Shown here: positions 10,115 through 21,156 of the stretch, piece by piece
Layout: the number at the start of each line of letters is the position of its first letter
Position numbering within the stretch: position 1 is the first letter of the stretch
Source of the DNA: Bacilli bacterium
GTDB lineage: Bacteria > Bacillota_I > Bacilli_A > Izemoplasmatales > Hujiaoplasmataceae
Direction of reading: 5' to 3'
Assembly: GCA_016935815.1 (NCBI GenBank)
Contig: JAFGQH010000062.1
Coordinates: 1-42,249 of the forward strand
DNA: 42,249 nucleotides
Program-made: the position numbers and the translations under genes
Notes under the pieces: model-generated
What the model saw: only the letters and a program-made list of their open reading frames with translations
The model's database searches: none
What the model was told of the DNA's origin: nothing

Positions 10115-10597
10115 ATGAAACCAACCAACCATCATGATCTCATGGCCAAAGCGGTCGATCGTGCAAGAAGTACGATGAATCAGGATATCGGGGGTCCTTT
10201 CGGCGCCCTTGTGATCGACAAGGATAACAATATCCTTGCCGTCGCATCCAATTCTGTATTGAAAGATCACGACCCGACTGCACATGCAGAGATGAATGCC
10301 ATCCGTGAAGCCAGCAAAAAGCTCGGCACCCACGACTTGACAGGATGCACGTTGTATACGACATCCTACCCATGCCCGATGTGTCTTGGGGCAATCATCT
10401 GGTCCAATATCAAGAAAGTCTATTATGGCTGTACTGCGACAGACGCGGGTAACATCGGCTTTCGAGATGATTTCATCTATGATTTCATCAAAGACAACGC
10501 CAAAGATACTAATGTCCTCGATCTTGAGAATCAAGACAGAGATCACTGTTTGACTCTATTTGAAGAGTATCAGGAAAAAGAAAAAGAAATGTACTAA
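10115..10597 (+). CDS. Guanine deaminase (cytidine deaminase-like fold)
   Basis: HAEMNAIREASKKL and YTTSYPCPMCLGAIIWSNIKKVYYG zinc motifs, close to GuaD/TadA-type deaminases. Confidence 0.85.
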   Translation: MKPTNHHDLMAKAVDRARSTMNQDIGGPFGALVIDKDNNILAVASNSVLKDHDPTAHAEMNAIREASKKLGTHDLTGCTLYTTSYPCPMCLGAIIWSNIKKVYYGCTATDAGNIGFRDDFIYDFIKDNAKDTNVLDLENQDRDHCLTLFEEYQEKEKEMY

Positions 10598-10603
10598 ATA
10601 GAA

Positions 10604-10686
10604 AACATCCTCAATCAGAGGATGTTTTTTCTTTATCCTTATCAGAGGATGTTTTTCTTTATCCTCATCAGAGGATGTTTTTTTTA
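10604..10686. repeat. Threefold tandem terminator-like repeat between convergent genes
   Basis: ATCAGAGGATGTTTTT at 10614, 10641 and 10667 (period 26-27 bp); AACATCCTC at 10604-10612 pairs with GAGGATGTT. Confidence 0.8.
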
Positions 10687-11217
10687 TTGCAATCGAATAT
10701 GATCGCGCTCGATATAGGTCAATATACCTTCTACTCTTGTGGATTCCATCAGCGAGATACGGTCTGCTTGAATCGTCAGTGGTTTGACTTGGATTCTCTC
10801 CAAATCCTGATCTGCAATCAAAGATACTTGTCTTCCAAGTGTGATATGAGGAGTATATTTGGATGTGGGTATCGATAATCCTAGTTCTCTTAGTTTGATC
10901 ACGACCTGGTTGTATAAACTTTGAAGAGTATAGTTGTTCTTGACTCCTAAATAGACAATTTTCTTTGGTTTGTTTTTTTGAAACATACCAATATGACTTG
11001 TTTCGTATGAAAATGGTTTGATGATGATCTCCGAACATTTCTCTTTGATTCTCTGATACATCTCTTTGCTGGTTTCCCCGAGATAGAGTACCGTCAAATG
11101 CAAGTTGTCATAATCGGTGAAGTTTCCATCCTCACTGATTTCTTCCACTTCTTCTAAAACATCATAAATGGTGTCCTTGATTTCATAGGGAAACAAGAGC
11201 GCGATAAACAGTCTCAT
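10684..11217 (-). CDS. thpR: RNA 2',3'-cyclic phosphodiesterase / 2'-5' RNA ligase family (ThpR-like)
   Basis: MRLFIALLFPYEIKD...DNLHLTVLYLGET...YTPHITLGRQV: two HxT motifs (HLT, HIT). Confidence 0.88.
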   Translation of the reverse strand: MRLFIALLFPYEIKDTIYDVLEEVEEISEDGNFTDYDNLHLTVLYLGETSKEMYQRIKEKCSEIIIKPFSYETSHIGMFQKNKPKKIVYLGVKNNYTLQSLYNQVVIKLRELGLSIPTSKYTPHITLGRQVSLIADQDLERIQVKPLTIQADRISLMESTRVEGILTYIERDHIRLQ

Positions 11218-11221
11218 GGAA

Positions 11222-12205
11222 TTATTTGTTACCCATAGTCATTGCCATAACTGCTTTGGCAGTATGAAGACGATTTTCAGCTTCTTGATAAACGATGGAA
11301 TGAGGTCCATCGATAACAGAATCTTCCACTTCATTGCCGCGGTCAGCTGGTAACGCATGCATGTATTTGACTTCCGGACTTCCAAGCGCAATCATCTCTT
11401 CGGTGCACTTCCATCCACGATAGGATTCCAATAAATCGTCGACGACTGCATCACTTTGATTGTTGACCCAGGAACCCCAGTTCTTAGGAATCACGACATC
11501 TGCGCCTTGGAATGCTTCTTTCATATCATGAGTGATCCGGAAGGTTCCTCCACCATCCAGCGCGTTTTGTTTTGCTTGTTCGATTGCCCAGTCAGGAAGA
11601 TCGTATCCTTCCGGATATGCTAAAGTGACATCCATTGCATATCTAGGGAACAACAAGATTTGCGTCAGCGGCACGGAAATCGGTTTTTTATGAGATGTGG
11701 CATATGCCCAAATGATTGAGACCTTGATGTGTTTCTTTTCACCGAATACTTCTTGGATTGTCATCAAATCGGCTAATCCTTGCATCGGATGATACAAGTC
11801 GTCTTGCAGACTCATGACCGGAACCGTTGAATGTTCCGCCATCTCTCTCAAATACTTGTTCCCAACACCCCAGAAGCAATTTCTGCAGGCAATACCATGC
11901 CCATAACTGGAAAGGATTGTAGCTGTATCTTTGGCGCTTTCCCCATGTGATATCTGCATTTTGGATGTGTCTAGAAATGTGGCATGTCCACCTAATTGAG
12001 CCAATCCGGCTTCCATGGAGTTTCTGGTTCTTGTACTTTGTTCGAAGAACATCAAGAATGCGGTTTTGTTCTTCAAATAAGTCGTGTCTTTGTTGCTATA
12101 GAATTCTTCTTTCAATTGCTTGGATACATCTAACAATGTATCGATTTGTTCTTTGCTCCACTCTTGAAGAGTGATAAAATGTTTTCCTTTGAATAATGGT
12201 TTCAT
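11222..12205 (-). CDS. ygeW: Knotted carbamoyltransferase YgeW
   Basis: FFEQSTRTRNSMEAGLAQLGGHATFLD, DDLYHPMQGLADLMTIQE, KYMHALPADRGNEVEDSVIDGPHSIVYQEAENRLHTAKAVMA; cluster context. Confidence 0.92.
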   Translation of the reverse strand: MKPLFKGKHFITLQEWSKEQIDTLLDVSKQLKEEFYSNKDTTYLKNKTAFLMFFEQSTRTRNSMEAGLAQLGGHATFLDTSKMQISHGESAKDTATILSSYGHGIACRNCFWGVGNKYLREMAEHSTVPVMSLQDDLYHPMQGLADLMTIQEVFGEKKHIKVSIIWAYATSHKKPISVPLTQILLFPRYAMDVTLAYPEGYDLPDWAIEQAKQNALDGGGTFRITHDMKEAFQGADVVIPKNWGSWVNNQSDAVVDDLLESYRGWKCTEEMIALGSPEVKYMHALPADRGNEVEDSVIDGPHSIVYQEAENRLHTAKAVMAMTMGNK

Positions 12206-12214
12206 ATTTGTCTC

Positions 12215-13423
12215 CTATTTGATGTTTTCAACATACACGGAAGGGATTGCTGCGTACATCGCACATGCCTTCACGAGATGATCTTTGAATGTTTTTTCAT
12301 TTGGTGCGTGAGCTTCCTCTTCTGCTCCTGGACCAAATCCGATGCAAGGAATGTTATAACGTCCCATGATCGATACTGCATTGGTTGAAAAAGTCCATTT
12401 GTCTACGATAGGCTTTTCTGCAAACAACTCCTGATAACTCTTGACTGTGGATTGACATACCACATGATCTTCTGGTAAAACCCAAGTAGGGAAGTAGGAT
12501 TTCGTCGGATAGACTAGTCCTGTATAGGACGGACGACTGTACTCATACATCTCAACCGTAGCGTTGGCCGCTTTTACCGATGGAAGGTCTTCAATTTCTT
12601 TTAACGCTGACAGATAGGTTTCTCCATCTGTCAAACGTCTGTCAATGGAAATGCTGCAACCATCTGCGACTGCACATCTCGATGGTGAAGAGTAAAAGAC
12701 TTCGCTGACTGTCAATGTTCCTTTCCCTAAGAAATCATTATCGAGAAGGTTTTTATGCAATTCTTGAAGTTCCAATAAAATCGGAGCCATTTTATAGATT
12801 GCATTATCTCCTCGTTCTGGGGCAGATCCATGACAGGAGATTCCTCCGGTAGAAACTTTGATTTCCATACGGCCGCGGTGGCCCCTGTATATTCTACATG
12901 ATGTCGGTTCCGTGATAACCACGAATTCCGGTTTGATCTTATCTTCTTCAATGATGTATTGCCAGCACAATCCGTCACAATCTTCTTCTTGTACGGTTCC
13001 GGTGATTAATAAAGTATAATCATTCTCCAAACCAAGTTCTTTGATGATTTTACCTGCGTATACCATAGAAGCCATTCCGCCTTCTTGATCGCTACCACCT
13101 CTACCGAAGATTTGGTTTTCATCTTCATATCCTAGATATGGATCATACTTCCAATTCTTAATCTCTCCGATTCCTACAGTATCGATATGAGCATCCATCG
13201 CAATCAAATGAGAACCATGTCCGATGCGTCCGATAATATTCCCCATTGGATCAATGGTGATTTCATCGAAACCGACTTTTTCCATTTCTTCCTTGATGCG
13301 TTGAATGACTTCCTTCTCCTGACAGCTTTCGCTAGGAATCGCAATCATATCACGAAGAAACTTTGTCATATCCTGTTTGTATTCATTGGCTTTTGCCAAA
13401 ATGGTTTTAAAATCGATATTCAT
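12215..13423 (-). CDS. ygeY: YgeY-family M20 metallohydrolase linked to purine/selenium catabolism clusters
   Basis: [66 protein letters not shown]. Confidence 0.9.
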   Translation of the reverse strand: MNIDFKTILAKANEYKQDMTKFLRDMIAIPSESCQEKEVIQRIKEEMEKVGFDEITIDPMGNIIGRIGHGSHLIAMDAHIDTVGIGEIKNWKYDPYLGYEDENQIFGRGGSDQEGGMASMVYAGKIIKELGLENDYTLLITGTVQEEDCDGLCWQYIIEEDKIKPEFVVITEPTSCRIYRGHRGRMEIKVSTGGISCHGSAPERGDNAIYKMAPILLELQELHKNLLDNDFLGKGTLTVSEVFYSSPSRCAVADGCSISIDRRLTDGETYLSALKEIEDLPSVKAANATVEMYEYSRPSYTGLVYPTKSYFPTWVLPEDHVVCQSTVKSYQELFAEKPIVDKWTFSTNAVSIMGRYNIPCIGFGPGAEEEAHAPNEKTFKDHLVKACAMYAAIPSVYVENIK

Positions 13424-13425
13424 GA

Positions 13426-14784
13426 TTATTCCTCGCGATATTTCTTGATCAATTCATCATAATGATGAATTTTTTCATATTCATTGTCCCAAAAATCCAT
13501 GGTTTTCATAGAATCCAAATATGCTTTGGAATATCCGAATTTCAACCAGTCTTTTTCTTTTTGGGCAAACAGTTTTTCTTTTTGAGTTTCGGAACGATAA
13601 TCGGCGATATCTTCGATTCCGACTTTATGGAACACGTCTTTGAACCATCTTCTCAATACGAAGTCTTCGGTTTCCAAATATCTTCGTTCCATATCTTGAA
13701 TCACGGAATCATAGCGGTCGAATCCATCGGTAGCGATGGTCACAACATTGTCATCTGGACCTAGTCTCAAATATTTAGCCATTTTGATGGCTCCTTGGAT
13801 ATTACAGATGGTAGAAACACCAAACAAATCCTTCATTCCTTCTGCCACATCTCTTGGGATACCATTCTCTACCAAAACATCGGTTCCGTCATGAATGACT
13901 TTCAATCCTCTGACGGAATCTTCGTCTTTGATAAGAGTCACATAATCCGTGTTCAAAACGTTGTGGATCAACGTACACATTTTGTCTCCAATACCTTCAA
14001 TGCGATGTTGACCTCTTCCACCGTTGGTCAAGGTGCTGCATTCGTACGGTTCCAAAGCAACGATTTTCGCTTCCGGGAATGCTTTCTTGATTTGGTCTCC
14101 GGCTCCCAATGTTCCGGCGGATCCAGGTGCGGATACGAAAGCCGCTACACGACTGTTACCGATTCCCTGGACTGCTTCGATACAGGATGTTCCTGTTACA
14201 TGGCGGTGGAAACGATAGTTTGGCAGCAACTCAAATTGTGCCAAGGAACGGTTTTTTGGATCTTCTTTCAGTTCGAATGTGCGTTCCAATGTCAAAATCA
14301 CATCGGATTCGGTTCCTGGGGTCAAATCCAGTTTCGCTCCATATCTTTGAATGCGTTCGTAACGTTCTTTGCTCATGTTGTCCGGCATGATGACGATTGC
14401 ATCGTATTTCATCAGATTACAGATATAGGATACACCAATACCGAAATTACCGGTGGATGGTCCTAGAATTGTGTGTTGTCCGGGCACGATGGTTTGATCC
14501 ACGCATCCTTCGATTAAAGTGGAATACGCTGGACCGACTTTATGGGATCCGGATGGAAAATACTTTCCGAGCAAAACGACGATATTGCATTCGACTCCCG
14601 TCAACTCTTTCGGTAATACGATTTTGTTCACCTTGTTGGATTCGTCTTTCCAAGTGATGTTGAACAGGTTGATCGGATCGAGTTCGTCCGACTTTGCTTT
14701 TAGCGCTTTGGCTCTGATGCTTGGATCTACAATACTTGGATGTAACATTTCCTCGTATGTAGGTCCGAATGGAATTTTACTCAT
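13426..14784 (-). CDS. Fold-type II PLP-dependent enzyme (cysteine synthase-like)
   Basis: [12 protein letters not shown] (candidate PLP lysine), [43 protein letters not shown]. Start set to ATG 14784 after GAAGGAGA. Confidence 0.78.
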   Translation of the reverse strand: MSKIPFGPTYEEMLHPSIVDPSIRAKALKAKSDELDPINLFNITWKDESNKVNKIVLPKELTGVECNIVVLLGKYFPSGSHKVGPAYSTLIEGCVDQTIVPGQHTILGPSTGNFGIGVSYICNLMKYDAIVIMPDNMSKERYERIQRYGAKLDLTPGTESDVILTLERTFELKEDPKNRSLAQFELLPNYRFHRHVTGTSCIEAVQGIGNSRVAAFVSAPGSAGTLGAGDQIKKAFPEAKIVALEPYECSTLTNGGRGQHRIEGIGDKMCTLIHNVLNTDYVTLIKDEDSVRGLKVIHDGTDVLVENGIPRDVAEGMKDLFGVSTICNIQGAIKMAKYLRLGPDDNVVTIATDGFDRYDSVIQDMERRYLETEDFVLRRWFKDVFHKVGIEDIADYRSETQKEKLFAQKEKDWLKFGYSKAYLDSMKTMDFWDNEYEKIHHYDELIKKYREE

Positions 14785-16033
14785 GATGTTTGTCTCCTTC
14801 ATTCTCTTTCATATACTCTATCAATTGTTTCAGATCAGGTTTGAGTTCCACCCAATCTTTGATTGTCTTCATTGCGGATGCTTGATCCTTGAGTCCGTTC
14901 CCGGTAATGATGATCGTAACGGATTCTTTGTCTTTGATGATGTTTTCTTTTCTTGCTTTGATGTAGCCTGATACCGATGCAGCGGCTGCTGGTTCGGCAA
15001 AGATTCCTTCCGAGGAAGCGAGTTCTTTCATCGCATCCAAGATGGAATTGTCTGATACTTTAAGATAAGTTCCCTTGGATTTGCGAATGGCATTCATGCC
15101 TTTGACCGGGTTTCTTGGGATACCGACGGCGATACTGTCCGCAATCGTATTCTCCTCCGCTTCTTCCAGCGCGTGATGATCACAGAATGCATCTACAAAA
15201 GGACTACACCCTTCACTTTGGATTCCCAGGATTTTTGGGATACGAGCAATCATTCCGACTTTATATAAGTCATAGAACCCTTTATACACTCCCCCGACGG
15301 TACAACCGTCTCCAACTGATACGATGACCCAGTCGGTTGGTTTGAATTCGAGTTGTTCGGCAATCTCCAACGCCACTGTTTTCTTGCCTTCGACCAAATG
15401 TGGATTGATTGCGGCATTGCGATTGTACCAACCATAATGGTCAATAGCGGCTTTACTGAGGTTGAATGTGGCTTTGTAATCCCCCTTGACTTTGATCAAG
15501 GTTGCGCCATACATCTTCAATTGCAACAGCTTACCAAGCGGTGCTCTTTCAGGAACAAATATCACTGTCTTTAATCCCATTTTAGCGGCGTTTCCCGCAA
15601 GACTGGAAGCGGCATTTCCGGTAGAAGAACAGGAGATTGTTTCCAATCCAAGTTCTTTCGCTTTTACACAGGCGATAATGCTCGCTCTGTCTTTCAGTGA
15701 TTGCGTTGGATTCAATCCGTCATCTTTGATATATAGTTGGTTCGTCTTATATTTCTTACCAAGATTCTTGGCAAGATATAGTGGAGTCCATCCGACACTT
15801 AAGGTTTCATTGGTGTAAGTCTTTTCGACTGTCAGGAATGGCAGATATCTCCAAATGTTCTGTTGTCTATTGTTTTGAAAGTACTCTTTGTTCACGACCT
15901 TCTTGATTTCATCATAATCGAATTCGATATCCAAGATACCGGATTCACCACAAGTCGGACAAGTCATCAAGTCGAGATCTTTATGATAGGCTTGGCCACA
16001 CAAAGTGCAGCGGTATTGTTTGATGTATGTCAT
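14777..16033 (-). CDS. Threonine synthase-like PLP enzyme with N-terminal zinc ribbon
   Basis: CTLCGQ...CPTCGESG; KDDGLNPTQSLKDRASI; SCSSTGNAASSLAGNAAKMGLK; VGDGCTVGGVYKGF. Confidence 0.85.
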   Translation of the reverse strand: MTYIKQYRCTLCGQAYHKDLDLMTCPTCGESGILDIEFDYDEIKKVVNKEYFQNNRQQNIWRYLPFLTVEKTYTNETLSVGWTPLYLAKNLGKKYKTNQLYIKDDGLNPTQSLKDRASIIACVKAKELGLETISCSSTGNAASSLAGNAAKMGLKTVIFVPERAPLGKLLQLKMYGATLIKVKGDYKATFNLSKAAIDHYGWYNRNAAINPHLVEGKKTVALEIAEQLEFKPTDWVIVSVGDGCTVGGVYKGFYDLYKVGMIARIPKILGIQSEGCSPFVDAFCDHHALEEAEENTIADSIAVGIPRNPVKGMNAIRKSKGTYLKVSDNSILDAMKELASSEGIFAEPAAAASVSGYIKARKENIIKDKESVTIIITGNGLKDQASAMKTIKDWVELKPDLKQLIEYMKENEGDKHHE

Positions 16034-17748
16034 TGATCCTCACCCGCTTCCAGGGGAATCAGTTTGAAGCGTCTGACATCAAACAATCCTTTGTCCGTGC
16101 ATTTCAAATCGGGGATGACAGGCAAAGATAAAAAGGCGAGAACTAAGAATGGATCATCGATCTCTTTGGCAACCCCAAGCTGTCTTGCTCGTTTTTCCAT
16201 ATGTTCCAATTTCTCTTTGACAAATTCTCCGGATTTGTCGGTCATCAGACCGGCAACTTCCAAAGGCAGTGCATCATAGACTTTGCCTTGCTCGACCAAA
16301 ACGATTCCGCCATTGATTTCTTTGATCGCTTTCAAGGCAACTCTGATATCCATCTCATTATCACCCACTACGATTACGTTATGTGAATCATGCGCAACAC
16401 TGAGTGCGATGGCAGCGTGCTTCAATCCATACCCCGATAACAATGCTTTGCCGATATTACCGGTATTGTGATGTCGTTCGACCACAAAGAGTTTCAATAA
16501 ATCTCTGTTTTCATCCAAGATCACATCTCCGTCAACAAGCGTAACTTGTTCGACGTGTCGTCTTGTGGTGACATTGTTTTTGACCAATTGGATGACATTC
16601 ACAAAACCACTTTTCAAATGATATTTGTACTCGAAGTCGTCCGGATTGAAATGAATCGTATTGTGAACCAAAGCATTATCGATTTTCTTTGCTTCAAACA
16701 ACGGTTGATGATCTTTCGCTACGAGTTTGCCTTTTTTGTATACGAATTCCGGGTCAATATGGAAGAGATCTTTGAACAACACAAAATCGGCATAGTATCC
16801 AGGTGCGATGGCGCCATGTTGCCGCAATCCATAACATTCTGCAACATTGATGGTTGCCATCTGAATCGCAGAGATCGGATCCAGCCCTTCCTTGATGGCG
16901 ATATTGATATTGTTGTTGATGTGTCCAACCGAAAGAATATCCGATGGATGCAAGTCATCGCTGCAGAATAACAGGCGATGCAAATAGGCGTCTCTCACTC
17001 CCGGTAGGAGATCCAGAACGTTTCTGGTTTGCGATCCTTCCCGTAAATGAATGTACATCCCGCGTTTGATCTTGTCGACCAATTCTTCTGCATGCGTACA
17101 TTCATGATCGGTCTTGACTCCGGCTAAAACATATGCATTCAAATCATTACCAAATACCGATGGAGCGTGTCCATCGATAAATCGATCACTGTACGCATCC
17201 AGTTTGTTATGAACTTCCGTATCACCATTGATGACTCCCGGATAATTCATCATTTCCCCTAATCCAAGCACGGTAGGATAGTCTTTCATTTCTTTGATTT
17301 CTTGGGATCCAAGCGTCGCTCCGCTGGTTTCAAAATTCGTTGCCGGAACACAGGATGGAATCATCATGAAGACATCTAATGGGACTTCTTTGGCTGATGC
17401 TATCATATACTCAATTCCTGTCTTACCGCAAACATTGGCGATTTCATGGCTATCGGCGATGACTGTGGTTGTCCCATTTGGCATGACTAGTCTGGCATAT
17501 TCGCCTGGAGTAGTCATGGAGGATTCGATATGAACATGTCCGTCCAAAAATCCGGGTGATACATAATAGTCTTTACAATCGACTTCTTGTTTTCCTTTGT
17601 AATTTCCCGTACCTAAAATGATGCCATTTGCAATGGCAATATCTTCGGTTTCAATCGTTTTGGTAAATACGTTGATTACTTTGCAGTTCTTAAGAACCAG
17701 ATCGGCAGGTGTTTCTCCTCTTGCTTGTTTGATTAAATCCCGATTCAA
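16030..17748 (-). CDS. ade: Adenine deaminase
   Basis: SPGFLDGHVHIESSM, VIADSHEIANVCG, LGLGEMMNYPGVI, DGHAPSV, FCSDDLHPSDIL, SVAHDSHNVIVVG. Confidence 0.95.
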   Translation of the reverse strand: MNRDLIKQARGETPADLVLKNCKVINVFTKTIETEDIAIANGIILGTGNYKGKQEVDCKDYYVSPGFLDGHVHIESSMTTPGEYARLVMPNGTTTVIADSHEIANVCGKTGIEYMIASAKEVPLDVFMMIPSCVPATNFETSGATLGSQEIKEMKDYPTVLGLGEMMNYPGVINGDTEVHNKLDAYSDRFIDGHAPSVFGNDLNAYVLAGVKTDHECTHAEELVDKIKRGMYIHLREGSQTRNVLDLLPGVRDAYLHRLLFCSDDLHPSDILSVGHINNNINIAIKEGLDPISAIQMATINVAECYGLRQHGAIAPGYYADFVLFKDLFHIDPEFVYKKGKLVAKDHQPLFEAKKIDNALVHNTIHFNPDDFEYKYHLKSGFVNVIQLVKNNVTTRRHVEQVTLVDGDVILDENRDLLKLFVVERHHNTGNIGKALLSGYGLKHAAIALSVAHDSHNVIVVGDNEMDIRVALKAIKEINGGIVLVEQGKVYDALPLEVAGLMTDKSGEFVKEKLEHMEKRARQLGVAKEIDDPFLVLAFLSLPVIPDLKCTDKGLFDVRRFKLIPLEAGEDQ

Positions 17749-17758
17749 ACTATCACTC

Positions 17759-18598
17759 CTATAATGTGACTATAAAATCTCTCAGTAGATTCAGACTGAC
17801 TTGCTTCCGATATGCTTTATTCGATCTTTGATCATCGATTGGTCTGATAAAGTTCTGATAAGCACCCACGATATCATCGACGCTCTGTTTGAGTTCCTCT
17901 ACTGTTTTTGTAATGTAATTGCATTCGATTTCCGGATGGCGAACGACCGTAATATTGACCGAACCAAACGCAAAACGAAGATCGGTTATTTTATTGTCCT
18001 GAATGGTAATGGCCCCGGCAAAGGATAGTTTGCTGATGGCATCACTTCTTCTTGGTCCGACTTTTTTGAAAATCGCTTTGGTGAATTCAACCTTATCCAA
18101 GATGATCTTGGTAATCAATTCATTCGGTTTTAAGGCAATCTTTCTGACTCCCGTGATGAATTCTTTGATATCGACCGTCCGTGTTCCCTCAATCGATTGA
18201 ATTTCCAATGCAGCGTTCATCAAGTACAGCGGAACCAAAGAATCACCGGCAGGAGATGCATTGCCAATATTCCCACCCAAAGTACCCGAATGGCGAATTG
18301 CAGGAGATGCCATCTCGATGATGGTATCCTTCAGTAATTTAGGCGTTGCTGGATGTTCCAAGATTGATTCTAAAGGTTCACAAGCACCGATTCGAATGTA
18401 TTCGTCGTCTTCTGTAATCCCTTGAAGTTCTGGTATATTTGCAATATACAGGACATCTTGCTTGAAATCAATCGGCAAGGTTTTGAGATTATGATGTTGG
18501 ACCAACATATCGGTCCCACCGGCAACGATTCGCAAATTGTGCTCGTTCAATAATTCCAATGCTTCTTTGAGAGTGGTCGGTAAATATCCGTTTACCAT
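17759..18598 (-). CDS. Xanthine dehydrogenase-type FAD-binding subunit (set 1)
   Basis: RIVAGGTDMLVQHH, IRHSGTLGGNIGNASPAGDSLVPLYLMNA. Confidence 0.92.
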   Translation of the reverse strand: MVNGYLPTTLKEALELLNEHNLRIVAGGTDMLVQHHNLKTLPIDFKQDVLYIANIPELQGITEDDEYIRIGACEPLESILEHPATPKLLKDTIIEMASPAIRHSGTLGGNIGNASPAGDSLVPLYLMNAALEIQSIEGTRTVDIKEFITGVRKIALKPNELITKIILDKVEFTKAIFKKVGPRRSDAISKLSFAGAITIQDNKITDLRFAFGSVNITVVRHPEIECNYITKTVEELKQSVDDIVGAYQNFIRPIDDQRSNKAYRKQVSLNLLRDFIVTL

Positions 18599-19065
18599 TT
18601 GCCATCACCGTCTTTCATAGCGCGTTTGATTGCTTTGATGATCATGTTGTAACCGGTACAACGGCAAAGATTTCCGGAGAGACCGATTTTGATTTCTTCA
18701 TCGGTAGGATTCGGATTTTTGTGTAATAAACTCTCAGATGCAATCATCATACCCGGTGTACAGAATCCGCATTGTACGGCTCCTTCTTCTTCAAAAGCCT
18801 CTCTCAGGACTTGATACCTCGAAGTTGTTGAATATCCTTCGATCGTAACGATATCTTTATTCATGACATTGGCAATCGGAACACTACAGGAATTGACGAT
18901 CTCATGATCTAGCAATACGGCACAAGCGCCGCATTCTCCTTCACCGCAGCCTTCTTTGACGCCAGTCAAAGAGAAGTCTTCTCGAAGAACATCAAGCAAT
19001 CTACGATTCAAATCGGTTTCCAAAGAAACTGGTTTTCCATTCAGTTGAAATTTGATTTTAGCCAT
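18592..19065 (-). CDS. Xanthine dehydrogenase-type [2Fe-2S] subunit (set 1)
   Basis: GVKEGCGEGECGACAVLLD...QCGFCTPGMMIA...LSGNLCRCTGYNMIIKAI. Confidence 0.95.
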   Translation of the reverse strand: MAKIKFQLNGKPVSLETDLNRRLLDVLREDFSLTGVKEGCGEGECGACAVLLDHEIVNSCSVPIANVMNKDIVTIEGYSTTSRYQVLREAFEEEGAVQCGFCTPGMMIASESLLHKNPNPTDEEIKIGLSGNLCRCTGYNMIIKAIKRAMKDGDGKW

Positions 19066-21145
19066 TGTTCACCAACTCCATTAAATATTCCGGTGTCGCT
19101 GGAATTTTTGTAATTCTTTGTTTGACAGCTTGTTCGATTGCTTGAGCGACTGCTGGTGCTCCTCCAACCAAAGTAAGTTCTCCAACCCCTTTGGCTCCAT
19201 AAGGACCGTAGGCATATGGATTTTCATATAATACGGTTTCCATGGTTGGTGCGTCCATTGCGGTCGGAATGATATAATCTGTCATATTTTTTTGCTTGAG
19301 AACCCCAGATTCGTGTCTCATGACCTCAAGGTAACCATAAGCCACACCTTGAGCTAAGCCTCCATCGGCTTGTCCCAAAACGATTCGTTCGTCAATGGCT
19401 TTTCCTACATCGTATACGGACCAAGCGTGCAATACGGACACTTGATAAGTCACCGGATCCACTTCGACTTCGAGAATATTGATTCCCCAAGAATAGGCCG
19501 GATAGGCATCCCCTTGGAAGGTTTCTTCGTCGAATTTGATATAGGATGGTTGTTCATATTGTTTTTCTACAGTGAAGCTGGTTTCTTGCCAGCGTTCTTT
19601 CATTGTTTTCGCCGCTCTTGCGACAAGACCTCCGACGATCATCATCGTTCTGGAGGCAACGGTTGGTCCTGAATCCGGAACTTTGTCGGTATCCGGAAAA
19701 TCGAAGACGACTTGTTGGATTGGGATCTCAAGTATCTGAGAAACCACTTTTCGTAATGTGGTACGAATCCCTTGGCCCATATCCACTGCAGCGACCAAGA
19801 TTTGTACGGTTCCGTCTTTTTCTTTGTGCAAACGAACTTTCGCTTTGATGATATTGGCTTCTCCGGAACCGGTGAATCCACAGCCGTGGAAAAACCAACT
19901 CATACCGATTCCACGATTGGACTTCGGGTCATCATATAGTTTTCTCTTCGCTTTGAAATCAGAGATCTCCATCGCTTTTTCGATCATTTCATCCATGATG
20001 ATCGGATCGCGGAAGGTCCCGTTTGTCGAAGTATGGTCTCCTTGCTTTGCCAAGTGATTGTGGCGGAATGTAACCGGATCAACACCTAAATCCAATGCGA
20101 TGTGTTCCATGAACATCTCGATCGCAAAATACATCTGCGGTGCGCCAAACCCTCGAAACGCTCCGTTTGGTACTGTATTGGTTCGGAAGACATCGCCACT
20201 AACATCGAGATGATCAATCGTGTACGCTCCGGTACAGGCAATCAAGGCTCTGGATAAGACAACTCCAGACAATCCTGTATTGGCTCCACCATCGATTCCA
20301 ACATTGGTTCTGATGCTTTGGATGTGATTCGATTCATCCAATGCCGCTTCAAAATGAATCTTGGCTGGATGCCGCTTTGTGGTGACCAACATATCTTCTT
20401 CTCGGTCATACATCATCGAGATCGGTTGTTTGATTTTTCGTAAGGCAACTGCCAACTGACAAGCCATCAAGGATGGGAATTCTTCTTTTCCACCAAAGGC
20501 TCCCCCGATGGATGGTTGAATGACACGAACTTGATCCTCTGTCGTTCCCAATGCTTGGATGACTGCGTTTTTCACATAATAAGGGCATTGAATGGATCCA
20601 ACCAAAGTAACTTTTTCATCTTCGGTATACCCGACGAATCCTTGAGGTTCGATATAGGCCTGTTCCTGATATCCGGTTTCATAATCATATTGGATGATGC
20701 GGTTTGCCTTAGTGAACGGTTTGGAACCATCGCCTTTCTCAAAATGATAATGTATCACAGAATCCACCCATTCAAAAACTGGGGTGGTTTCTTCATATTC
20801 GATTTGTACTTGATTCACAAGTTCCTTTACCTTTGCTTTGTCGGGACCGACAATCAAAAGAATCGGTTCGTGAAGATAGGTTACTTCCGTTTTTGGAAAA
20901 ATCGGTTGATCTTCTAAGATGATCTTGACCACATTCTTACCGGGAACATCGGATGCATCCACAGAATAGTATCCATTCGGTAAATCTGGGAGAATGATGT
21001 TCTTGATGATTCCGGAAGGAATGCGACTTCGAACGGTCAAGGCATGGAGAATATGGTCGAATTTCAGATCGGCTACATATTTCGCCTGTCCAGAGATTTT
21101 CTCGGCGGCATCTGTCTTGCGAATCGATTTACTAATGTCTGACAT
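19058..21145 (-). CDS. Xanthine dehydrogenase-type molybdenum-binding subunit (set 1)
   Basis: GGAFGGKEEFPSLMACQLA, NGAFRGFGAPQMYFAIE, AAVDMGQGIRTTLRK, GAKGVGELTLVGGAPAVAQAI. Confidence 0.93.
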   Translation of the reverse strand: MSDISKSIRKTDAAEKISGQAKYVADLKFDHILHALTVRSRIPSGIIKNIILPDLPNGYYSVDASDVPGKNVVKIILEDQPIFPKTEVTYLHEPILLIVGPDKAKVKELVNQVQIEYEETTPVFEWVDSVIHYHFEKGDGSKPFTKANRIIQYDYETGYQEQAYIEPQGFVGYTEDEKVTLVGSIQCPYYVKNAVIQALGTTEDQVRVIQPSIGGAFGGKEEFPSLMACQLAVALRKIKQPISMMYDREEDMLVTTKRHPAKIHFEAALDESNHIQSIRTNVGIDGGANTGLSGVVLSRALIACTGAYTIDHLDVSGDVFRTNTVPNGAFRGFGAPQMYFAIEMFMEHIALDLGVDPVTFRHNHLAKQGDHTSTNGTFRDPIIMDEMIEKAMEISDFKAKRKLYDDPKSNRGIGMSWFFHGCGFTGSGEANIIKAKVRLHKEKDGTVQILVAAVDMGQGIRTTLRKVVSQILEIPIQQVVFDFPDTDKVPDSGPTVASRTMMIVGGLVARAAKTMKERWQETSFTVEKQYEQPSYIKFDEETFQGDAYPAYSWGINILEVEVDPVTYQVSVLHAWSVYDVGKAIDERIVLGQADGGLAQGVAYGYLEVMRHESGVLKQKNMTDYIIPTAMDAPTMETVLYENPYAYGPYGAKGVGELTLVGGAPAVAQAIEQAVKQRITKIPATPEYLMELVNNG

Positions 21146-21156
21146 GCATTTCCTCC

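Noticed and set aside
10604-10686. Short CRISPR-like or coding repeat (DKEKHPLIRIKKKHPLI in ORF 10556-11038)
   Set aside because: The repeat is a terminator-like element; the ORF is antisense/frame-shifted relative to the well-supported 2'-5' RNA ligase gene.
13795-14466. Long plus-strand ORFs opposite conserved minus-strand genes (e.g. 13795-14466, 44-604, 2110-2715)
   Set aside because: They lie antisense to strongly conserved enzymes, show no recognisable family motifs, and have compositions typical of shadow ORFs.
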